DNA from: Atherinomorus stipes | Lineage: Eukaryota; Chordata; Actinopteri; Atheriniformes; Atherinidae | DNA: 64,000 bases | Assembly: GCA_023101725.1 (NCBI GenBank) | Contig: JALJCO010010235.1 | Location: 186,001 to 250,000 of the forward strand | Reading direction: 5' to 3' | In this document: positions 26,214 through 38,176 of the stretch, piece after piece | Numbering within the stretch: the first letter of the stretch is position 1 | Layout: each line of letters starts with the position of its first letter | Translations under genes and position numbers: made by a program | The notes under the pieces: model-generated | What the model was told of the DNA's origin: nothing | Databases searched by the model: none | What the model saw: only the letters and a program-made list of their open reading frames with translations

Positions 26214-26223
26214 CCATATATGG
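26214..26223. promoter_or_regulatory. CArG box (SRF site) upstream of wdr1
   Basis: CCATATATGG is a perfect CC(A/T)6GG element and its own reverse complement. It lies 145 bp before the wdr1 start codon, in the presumed promoter. SRF, with its MRTF cofactors, is known to control many actin-cytoskeleton genes, and wdr1 is such a gene. Confidence 0.7.
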
Positions 26224-26367
26224 ACAAAGCCAGGCAGCGCGAGCGCCTTACCCGCTTCCGTGTTTGTGTGACCAGGGAGGGTTGTGCTCACAGCCAGAGG
26301 AGCGTCTCTGTCTGCACTGTTTCATTCATTGGGAAGAGTAACGATAAACTAGAGGCCAACAAGGAAA

Positions 26368-29300
26368 ATGCCGCACGAACTGAGTAAGTTTGGTCATTTT
26401 TAAAGTCAGAGGCTGAATTAAAGCGCAACGATATTCTCGTTTTTGGGTGAAACTAGTCGGTAAATCCGGCTAGTCATCCAGGTAGCCTACAGCTAGCTAG
26501 CCTCGCCCATTGCTCTGTGATTTTTGACACCTCATCTCGCGTATCTCGCATTTAAAAGATTAGAATTTCAGCACAATTATTTTTTTCTGGTTAAACTCAT
26601 AATTGTGCTTGAGAATTACAGTTTGTTGGAAGATGCTCTGGCATTGTAAGCAGACTAAAGAGACTGCACTTCAAAGTTAGCATTAGCTAGTGGGTGAGCT
26701 AACGTCACTCAGAGGAAATAGTTGTGCTCACAACGCTTTGTTGTGACACGTCCTGACAGAAGATTTTTTTTTCTCCCTTTCTCAAGCTGTGATTGAGGAA
26801 TTTTGGCCTTCTTTCGTTTGCTCTAGTAACATGCCACTTTGTATTATCCCGGACTAAATCTAAACCAAGCTAAAATATGTGTAAGAGTTATGCTTCTCAC
26901 TTTGATACGATGATTTTATATTTGAACTTTGCTTGAGAAAACCTAAAGTGTTACTGTTATCTATTTAGAGGTTTCCTGTAGTATCAGTCTCTTGATGTAA
27001 AGGTGCAATGCATACAGGAAGATTGGTGATGTACCTCAGATGTACCTTCTTGCATTCCAGATATTGTTTTTTTATATATAAATTTTTTATATAATGTCAA
27101 GCACTTTGCTTTGGCATGGAAGATGCTTCATAATTAAAGTTGGTTGTTGTATGATGTATAGATAAATATTGACAAGACTTCATTCCTGGCAAAGTATCCC
27201 AGGATTTACATGCACATCACACATTCCTGTCTGCAAGTGACGTGTCATTGAGTAGTTCAATGCAGTGCTTTCTTCTCTATATTCTGGTTTAGGTTCTACC
27301 ACATCTCTCATGTTGACATGTTTGTTTATTTTTAGAACATGTATTCGCCAGTCTCCCACAGATGGAGAGAGGAGTTGCAAAGGTGATTGGTGGTGATCCC
27401 AAAGGAAACAACTTCCTCTACACCAATGGAAAGTGTGTCATCATCAGGAACATCGAAGTAATTCTCCCTTTTCTTTAAAATTTACTGACAAATGTCACTG
27501 ATTTATTTAGTTATGTTTGTGGTCTTCTGGGTTTTCTTTTTTGCTATTATTTTCATTCTTTATGATTTTTGTAGTAAGCACACCAAGTTCCCAAGTGAAG
27601 TAAGTTGTCATCAGAGCTGTGCAGGTGTTTGGTCCAGTTGAACTGTGTGCCTCAGACTGCAGCACACTAGCAAAATTAATGACATTAATTTGCACTGACC
27701 ACCGTACAGCAACAAGTTTTTTTTATTCAAGCACTGGATATCAGCCAAAATATGATTTTATGTTCTCAAAGAAAACCTTTCAGTTTGATTTTTTCTGAGT
27801 GTTCAAACTTTCACCTCTAGTTTCTTTTTTACTTTGCAATTAGTAAGAAAGCATCTTTTTAAACCTGATCTATAATGATGCATAATATGCTATTTTTGGC
27901 ACAATGAGGTAAAGTTTGTCTTTGAGTTGGGGATTTAGATTCATGGACTTCACTGAGAAATGGCTATTGTGCACAAACATAGCTGAAGAGATGAGATGTA
28001 ATGACCTTTTTTTGATCTGTTAGAATAAATTTTAACAATAGAGACATTTCACTTGACCATGTTTTGATTTTTTCCTTTTATAAGGGATCCACCTTTTATA
28101 CCTTACTGTATGCAGTTGTACTGATATCTCATGTTTCTTCTGTTTAAAAGAATCCGGCTATTGCAGACATTTACACTGAGCATGCCCATCCGGTTACTGT
28201 GGCCAAGTATGCCCCCAGCGGATTCTATATTGCATCTGGAGGTACAAGACACATATCAACACATCTGTGATTTGTTTAGATATGCCATGATTTTAATCAA
28301 CCATGTGCCTCTTAAATCCTTTAGATGCAGCAGGAAGGATCCGTATCTGGGACACCACCCAGAAGGAGCACATGCTCAAGTACGAGTACACCCCTATTTC
28401 TGGGAAGATCAAGGACATTGCGTGGACAGAGGACAGCAAGAGGATTGCTGTTGTTGGAGATGGAAGAGAAAAGTAAGTGTCGAAGTTTTTATTCTAGACA
28501 GTGTGAATTATTACCGTATTTTCCGGACTATAAGTCACACTTTTTTGTCATAGTTTGGCTGCTCATGCGACTTATAGTCCAGTGTGACTTGTATATCAAA
28601 ATATATACAGTTTAACATATTTTTAAGTGTTAATTCATATTGACTTACATGAGCCAAGGAGTAAATATTTCTGTCTAACGACACACGAGGGCGCTCTGGG
28701 CAAAGATCCCAAAACAGCCTTATCTCAGCAAGAGTAGTTCATTTTGGACATCTGGCTAGTACACTGTCTGTGCGGTGAAACAAATCCTCAAAAAACAAAC
28801 AAAAAAAAAAACATGTTTATCCTTCTTAATTAACTTTGCAATCGGAGTTAATGGGGAAGTTTTTGGAGTTACAAATAGGATATGAAAAATCTGGAAATCG
28901 CCCTAGTATAACTAAATAAATGCAACTTATAGTCCATCCATCTTCTATGTTTTTTTCCTCATCATGTTGCATTTTTTGACTGATGCAACTTACATTCCAG
29001 AGCAATTTATAGTCTGGAAAATATGGTAGTTGAAATTAGATATGGCTGAAATGTATTTAACTCTGGAAACTCAGAAGAAACTTAACCTGCTGCATAAAAT
29101 CACACTGATTATTGCTTTACTCAAGTATATTTTTTAGTAAAGACATTTGTTATTGTGGGTTGTTTATAAAATCTTTCTCACTTATTTTCTTGATGCTGTG
29201 ACATTTTTATAAAGTATGGAAAGATAGACACGTTACTGGAACGAGTCTTCAACTCTCATTGCAGGTTTGGGGCCGTGTTCTTGTGGGACTCTGGCTCATC

Positions 29301-32300
29301 AGTGGGAGAGGTGTCTGGCCATGCAAAATTAATAAACAGTGTGGATATCAGACAGAAACGCCCTTACCGCCTTGCCACTGCGAGTGATGACACCTGTGGT
29401 TCCTTTTTTGAAGGACCACCCTTCAAATTCAAGTTCACATTACGGGTGAGTTGCAGCCTTTTCATTTTTGTAAACTCCGAAGTCATTTGAGCTGCCTCAT
29501 TAAAGGAGCATTTGTGTTTAAACAAAGCGTTTGGGGCTGGTTGCTGTGGTTACGTTGGAGTCGATCCCACAGAGCAGCTAAATGCTAGATGTCGTTTTTG
29601 ACCTCTATTCTTGTTGGTAACAACTTGTTGGCCCTCAGCAAATGCAGGCGTTGGATAAGCTTTAATAGTCTCTGATTTTGAGTTGGCGAAGACATTTTCT
29701 AATACCCGCTGGCCATCTCAAATTTGCCATGCGCTGCTGGCTTTTGACAGTGTTGCCTTGTTTCCATATTATGCAACCTACTTCCCCCATAAATTCTTGG
29801 AGAGTCTGTGCCAGATTACCAAAAATAGGCCTTCCCACTTGAAATGTAAAATATTTTGTTTGTCAAAGTTTTGTCTCATCGCATTTTTATCAAACTATAG
29901 CTCACATTTACTTGAAAGGAAAAAAATGTTTAATTTCTTTTAAAGTGAAAGTGGACATATAAGGCTGTTTGCAGTCGGGTTTTGAGTAAGCCCCCTCCCC
30001 CCGTGTGTATTTTCTTATCAGTAACTTTGTTGTTTTGGGACAGCAGCAGGAAACTGTTAAAATGCCCCAAGCTAGTTCATCTTTTGACCTCAGCTGAATA
30101 TTTAGCAATGCCTTATTTTAGCCGTCTTCTTCTTATACAGCCTTTGTTTGCATGTGATTTGAACCAAAGCTTCTGTCAGCCATAACCGTGCAAAATGAGG
30201 AAGAAATGAGTTTCTGTCTTGTCATGATGATGACTAAAGCTTTTTTTGGTAGATTTTCTGTAGGGGCTGCTTTCAAAAATACAATTGTGTCTGACTTCCC
30301 TTCCTTGGTTAGCTGCATAAGGAACTATAGAAGGCATGCAAGTGTGTGGATATAAAAGCAAATATGAAACATTTGCAGCGTATATGTGCTATGAGCTGCC
30401 GTTTCCTACTCCTTTTTATGATGACTGGAATGTTGCTGTTCACTTGCAGACATTGGCATTCTCTTATGAGATCAAAATCGGCACATATGGTCAAAGAAAT
30501 CCGTCATTCTTGAATAATCCCGTGCTTTTTGAATCACGTCTTCTACCCTACTCTTTTTTTTTTCTTTGCTGTGAGAACAAATCTCCAGCTCTGCTAGGAA
30601 GTGCATGTGTGCATTTAAGTGTTTTGTTTACTGTAATGAAATTGAATAAGAGTGGCAAATTAGTGTTGAAGTATTTATTTATGAATATCTCACCTCTTCT
30701 TCCCTCCTGTCTCTCTGGCTGATACAGGACCACAGCCAGTTTGTCAACTGTGTCCGTTTCTCTCCAGACGGAAGCCGATTCGTCACAGCTGGCGCTGATG
30801 GCCAGGTAAGTCTCGGATTACTAGGTCTGGGCCTGTCATTGCATTAAATGGAGGTCAACTGATGCAGTTGTTTGGGCCAGTAAAAAGCAGATGGCCATTT
30901 AATCTGCTGATTACACACACATGCACCACGAACAATAGTTTACTAATGAGAACTGCCTCAGACAGAATTGCATTTATCTTCAGCCAATAAAAGAAGTTTT
31001 ATTATACTCCATGTACTAATGAGGCAATTTTGTGTAAAGTTAACTGTCATTTCATTATAAATCATCTCAGTTGTGAGTTATAATCCAACTCAAATCATTT
31101 TTTTTTTTGTGGATTTATGGTAGAAGATTAAGGGAAAAAAATGGAGTAAAGAGGAACATTTATGAGGGAAAGTAATTCCTGCAGCTGTAAGTAACTGAAC
31201 ATAAGTTTTGAGGTGAAAAGTCCACCAAGGGGTCCACAGAGGATGAGAAGTAAAGGGGAAAAAATTAGCTGTGGTTCATGGCACATATGCAGACTAGGGA
31301 TTGACCGATACAAATTTTTTAGGACCGATACAGATATTTATCATCAGCCTCAGCCGATGGCTGATACAACCTGCCGATATTTGGGGCCCATACTGCATTT
31401 GACTCCCAAATCAATATAATGAAGGATACAATGAAAGTAATTTTACTGCTCTTTTAATATGAAAAAAAGAACAAAGCACTTCAAATAAATAAAAAGAAAC
31501 AGTGTACTTGTAAACAAGTATTAAATGGAAACATTAAACTCGTAATGAATGTGTTTAAAAAAAAAAGTCTGTAAATTATGCCATGTGGGGGTATCAGCCA
31601 ACACACCTGACATTAGCCGATACCGGAAAAAAAAAATGCAAATATTGGCCTAAAATATCTGACTGCCTATGTATCGGTTTATCCTTAAAGGGGAAGTTTT
31701 TTTTTTTTTTTCAATCTGGACCTATTTTCTAGCATGAAATACATTCATTTACTCACACAGACAGTTTTGGTGCAACTTGATAACTCCGGGAGATATTTAG
31801 ATCCACTCCAGATCAGCGTATGTCCAATATAATGGAAGTGATGGGGCAACTGTGCGCAGCCTCTAAATAAAGCATAATAAGCCTCTTAACAGACATTTAT
31901 TTGTTATGGTGTCGCATAATAGTGACGTCATCAAAGCTGCCGCAGTAAAAATGTCTGTAAATAAGGACGGATCACCACAAAAAAGCCGCTTCGAGCTCAC
32001 AGGTGGAGGTCTGACTACTATAATGTTTGGTAACAAAACATTGGTGACATAAAGGAGTTTGTGGCAGATAATGCCTTATTTAGAGGCTGCGCGCGGTTGC
32101 CCGCATCACTTCCATTATATTGGACATGTGCTGATCTCGTGAGGATCTAAATATCTCCCAAAGGAATTTAAGTTGCATTAAAACTGTCTGGGTGAGTAAA
32201 TGAATGTATTTCATGCTAGAAAATAGTTCCAGATTGGGGAAAAAAAACAAAAAACTTTCCCCTTTAATGCAGACATTAGGATGATTGAGTAATTATGGAG

Positions 32301-35300
32301 GCTATGATTCCTGTCATTACTGCAGTTTACAGCAGATGTTTCATACATTTGGTCAGCAACTGATTTTTATTTTCTGCATCTGCGAATTTAAGGCGAGGAA
32401 GAATGTTTACGACTTGCATTGTAGCTTTTCTGATTCTTGGGTGGAGCTGCTGCCTGGGACATTAAAGGCTAAATCCTGTGATGTTTAGACACTGATTGAA
32501 CTGGAAAAACTTGATACTTGGTAGCTTTATGTACATGCACAACACTGGTCAGAGTACTGACTTTTCAAAATAAGACAATGTTCAAATTATGGTCTTTTAC
32601 ACGAGTTGCATATATATTTAATCCAAATTCCTTTATTTACATTATGTTGTCGTCTAGTTTGTGGCAGCTGATAGGATATTGCTGTAACTGTAAATTAAGC
32701 CCATGTATTTCCCGCTTTGGTGCAGTCACCAGCCAATACTGGTGCCAACTGCTACAAATTCAGTAGTTTGGGATTTACCATCAGCACACTTAATTTGGCT
32801 GAACAGATTAACTAGATGACCTGTAATATGAATATTTTTAAATTGGTTTACTCCTTCTGAAATGCAAACTTTATTCAGTGACAACTTTAAGATGTACACT
32901 TGGATTAAGAAAAAAAACCTGCTGTGACCAGTGAACGTTTCTGTCACTCGATGATTTCTGCAGGTTTTTGTCTATGATGGAACAACTGGTGAACGTGTTG
33001 GATCGCTGGGTGGAGAGAAGGCCCACAACGGAGGAATTTATGCTGTAAGTGTCTTTGTCAGAAATGGATTAAAAGGGGAGGAAGAATGTGATGTTGCATT
33101 CACTGAGCTGTATTTTGCCTGTAATACTGATCTAGTTTTAAACCTGGTTGTCACCTGACTTGCAGTAACTTATGTGAATTTGGTTAGAGCTTTCTTTACC
33201 CATCCTGCAGTCTGGTGTGTTTAAATGTAATAAAAGGATTATTTTCCTATTCAAATGAGGGATTATATTCCCTAAACCCACCTACTCTGGTTTTTTTTTT
33301 TTTTTTTTTTTTTCTCCGGTTTTAAGATTCCCCTTTAACCTCTCTGCTTCGTATCCTGCAGGTCAGCTGGAGCCCAGACAGCTCCCAGCTGATCTCTGCC
33401 TCGGGGGACAAGACTGTGAAGCTCTGGGATGTTGGTGCAGGTACGGCTGTCACCACCTTCAACATGGGCTCTGATGTGACAGACCAGCAGCTGGGCTGCC
33501 TGTGGCAAAAAGACCACCTCCTCAGCATCTCTTTGTCAGGATACATCAACTACCTGGATAAGAACAACCCTAACCGGCCCATACGAACAGTCAAGGTCAG
33601 ACTACTGCATTTAATTATGCTCATTCTAGATGTCATCAATATAGTTCTTTTAAAAGGAATAAAATCTTAGTTTTGCTGCTTTTTCTTTTTTTTTTTTAAA
33701 GAAGAAATTTGCCCAACATGATTAACTTAAAGGGAAAGTTAGTTTTTTTGTTTTTTTTTCAACCTGGACCTATTTTCTAGCATGAAATACTTTCATTTAT
33801 TCACCTAGACAGTTTTGGTGTAACTTTAATTCCTTTAGGAGATATTTAGATCCACTTCCAATTCCAAACTGGGAAACTCCACCCATTTGGGGTGATGTGC
33901 CTAAGCCTTTGGTACCGTTTATGTTTTAGACTCAGACTGATCATGAAGCTGCGAAGAGGAAGACGGCAGCTTATTGGTTCAGACATCAACACTGTTGCTC
34001 TGCAGACCTCTGATTAGTCTCAGATTGATGTCATGTGGCTTTGATTCTAGTTAAAGTGTCTCCAGCTGCAGACATGAAAAGATTGACATAAATCAAAATG
34101 ACATAATGAGGTTAATTTTGTCTTCTCTATAATTCAAGTATAGAAGTGTTTTTTTTATTTTTTTTTTTTATGACGAGTTTTTTTAGAAGGCGCTGTAGTT
34201 TACCTTGACATGACGCTTCTGAGGAAGACTGAAGTAATAATTGAAACATGTCAAGGTAAACTAGAGCTCCTTCTAATACATCTCATCATGGAAAAAAAAA
34301 CATTGATTCTTGAATCAATCAAAATAGTTGTGTAGGCTTTAAAAATGATTATGTATATTATAGAGGAAGCTATTTGAAGGAATGGCAAAACAATGTTTTA
34401 TTTAATATATGCTTTTGTTTTCACCCACTTTGATTGGCTCTTTAAACTGCCATGTTTGGAGACATTAAAAACACTGAAGAGTTACTAAAAATCTCTTGAC
34501 TAGTAAATTTGTTATTAAGGGTGGGGATTAGGCTGGTTTAAATTGCTTTAATGCTCTTTTATTTTGAAACTCCAAACTCCCTAAATGCCAGCATATAGCA
34601 AGCTAACCCAGTAACTGAACTTCCACTGCCAAGTTGTTTATTTTGTGCATTGTTGCATTATTTGGACTGGAAATGTGAATTTAAGCATTTTCAGATAGAC
34701 ACATGCCTTTCAGTGGAATTAATGCTGTCAAATCTTCAGTATGTCCTGCATGAACAGGACATGTGTATCTTTCTTTATTTTTAATCACATGAACTTGTTC
34801 ATCCTACAGGGTCACACCAAATCCATCCAGTGTCTGACCGTTCATAAAAATGAAGGGCGATCATACATCTACTCGGGGAGTCATGATGGACACATCAATA
34901 TCCTTTCACATTGTTTTTATAATGAACGTCACTGTCAAAGGTTTCTTATATTGCATGTAAAAGGTGCAATAGTAATTTTATTCTGTTGGCTCTGATGATG
35001 GATGAAAAAGATGGTGTGATGACCAATCTGTTTGATAACGTCCAAAAACACTTTTTCAAATTGGCCTTATTTGTGTTGCAAGTGCAACTCTGCAGCTCTC
35101 AAGCAGTTTGGGGTTTCATTTCTTTTTGAAAGATGCTACATGAAGCTGAACTGTGATACTGTTTTTTTTTTTTTTTTTTAGTTTTTTTTTTTACATGTTT
35201 TATTAGATCATTTGGCCTAAAAATACTGAACATCTTCACTCAGTTAAGAGTCCAGCAAGTTTATTCATAAGTAACCATGTCCAGGGGGGCAAGCTAACAT

Positions 35301-38087
35301 TTGCCCTTTAAAATATGTCTGTCACTGTGCACACACAGCAGCCTTCTTAATCTGTTTTCCAGGACATGAATAACAAACATGTTTACTGTACAGTGGGTAG
35401 GGCTAAACATGCTGATGCTACAACATTTGACTGCTGCAGTTCAAATTCATACATCATGTATTCACATCAACGGTCGTCAGCAGGACACATTCACACTAAA
35501 TCTGTGTGACTGTTGTGATTGATGCTTTTCTGCATAACAGTGATTTGAAACTAGATTGCATCCGTTTGTATTCTTCATTTTCAATCATTTTGACCTTCAC
35601 AAATATTACCAGCTGACCTGTAATATTTTAACCTGTAGTTAATTCAATCAGCAATTACTCAGCCAATTACTATTACACACAAAAGCAATTCAAATAGTCA
35701 AAATGTCATAAGTTTATGAGGGGAAAAATCTATTTTTTGAGCCACAGAGTCCAGGAGTGACATGTTTGTCACTTGACAGTGGTGTTGGATCCACTCATGT
35801 TGTTAATTGTAGGTCCTCAACTGATGCTAATTGGGTTGTGGTGTGTTTTATACAGTTTGGAAACAGAGTATTTAATGCTTGTCTTTGATTTAGGCTCAGT
35901 CGAAGGTCTGTACAGTCTGCATTGGCAGTAATGGGAGTCTTATTTTAATCATTGAGATTGTACAGATGGCCTTAACTCGCTGGTTCCCTTCCATTCAAAT
36001 GGTTTTCACATCTGCTACATTATTTCACTGAGAAACAGTTGATCCTGCTCATAGTCAGATGGTGCTGTCTGTAATAGCGAGCAGGGAAAGACATGCCATG
36101 CAGTACAGTACCATGTAATGGAGAAGCATAGATTGATTCCAAGGCGACCATTCTTGCTTAGACTGTTTTCTACAGTTGCTTTTTTCCCTTAACATCTACC
36201 TCACATTACTGGGATGCAGAAACAGGAGAGAACGACTGTTTCTCAGGGAAGGGTCACAGCAACCAAGTGAGCAAGATGGTGACTGATGAAGCCGGTGAGC
36301 TGGTGACATGCAGCATGGATGACACGCTGCGCTTCACAAGCATCAACAAAAAAGAATACAGGTGAGGATCACTACTAGTTTCCACATGGATTACAGCTGG
36401 GAGACCTTTTTATATTTCCCTGTGTAGTTTTGGATGTCTGGAGACTGCGTCAGTGGAATTTGTCTTTTTGTTTTTGGCTGAACTTGTGTTGAATATTAGA
36501 TTTTAAAAATCAAATTGCCTAATTTAATTGTGACTGTTTTTTATTTGTACTTTTCCCCTTCACCATCAATAACCCTTACTTCTGGTTTCCAGTGCCTCTG
36601 ATGTGGTGAAGATGGATTTCCAGCCTAAAAGTGTGTCAGTAGCAGTAGGAGGGCTGTCATTGGCTGTGTGCATTGGGCAGGTAATGTCTTTGTCTCATCA
36701 CTTGTTAGCCAAATCCTGTTTTTTACTCATTTACAAGATTTTATTCCACATTATGAGTGATAAGCAGTATTGAGTTTTCTTATTTTGTTTAATTTTTTTC
36801 TTAGATTGTCTTGCTGAAGGATAAGAAGAAGATCTTCACGCTGGATAATCTTGGCTACGAAGCCGAGGTTGGAGCTATCCATCCTGGTGGCACGACTGCT
36901 GCAGTGGGGGGAGCAGTAAGTGAAGTTATTCTGCCAGACATGAGCATAACACCAGCTATTTGCCCTTTTTGGAAAAAGATTTTAAGTTCAGTATGAAACG
37001 GCATCAGGATGTTATGACAAAATAAAGTCTTTGACCACATACGCATGATGCTTGGTTTCGTCTTTTCAGGATGGGAAGGTCCACCTGTACTCAGTTCAGG
37101 GCAACACTCTGAAGGATGAGGGTAAAACTCTTGACTCTAAAGGGCCCATCACAGACATGGCGTACTCTAATGATGGAGCTTATCTGGCTGTCATTGATGA
37201 GAAGAAAGTTGCCACAGCCTTCAGTGTGGCAGATGGATACTCTGTAAGCATTTGTCCTTGTTTTCCTTGTGAATTATTATCCAATGCTTTTAGCAGCTGA
37301 TGGGAATACTCCCTTCTCTTTTCCCCCCTTAGGTCAAAAATGAGTTTTATGGACACCATGCCAAACCAGTGACTTTGGCGTGGTCACCCGACAACGAGCA
37401 CTTTGCAACTGGTGGAATGGACATGATGGTGTATATTTGGACGGTTGGAGATGCTGACCAGAGGATCAAACTTCCAGGTTGGCCATGCAAGCGCATGTTT
37501 CATTCACCTGTGATGTATGTGGGTACAAGTAAGGATAGGATAGACTGATACATTGGACGGCCGATATTTTAGGCTGATATTTGCGTTTTTTTTTTTTTTT
37601 TTTTGCTGGTATCTGCATCTGCTGATGCGTCAGGTGTGTTGGCAGATACCCCACTCAGCATAATTTACTTTCTCTCTCTCTCTCCATCTCTCTCTATCTC
37701 TACAGATATGTCAGAATTCTGACTTTTTTTCCCCAGAACATTTAAAAAAAGAAATTTTCAGGAGATTTTTCTTCAATTTTTCCATAACATTTAAAAATGT
37801 TTTTTTTTATTTTTCCAGAAAACGGTTTAAAAATAAAAAGACAGCCTGTTACAATCCTGAATTTTCCTCCTGGGAAAAATAAAGTATTTTTCATTTAATC
37901 TCAGAATTCTTGCTTTTTCCAGAACATTAAAAACAAAACAAAAACAAAAAAAAAAATTGGGAGATTTTTTTTTTTCTTTCCAATTTCTGAAAAAAGTCAG
38001 ATATCTGAGAATAATCAGAATTCTGACTTTTTTTTTCTCAGATTTTTTTTTTTTTTTTTTTACTTTAGTGGCCTTAATCCTCTTGCG

Positions 38088-38176
<89 letters not shown>

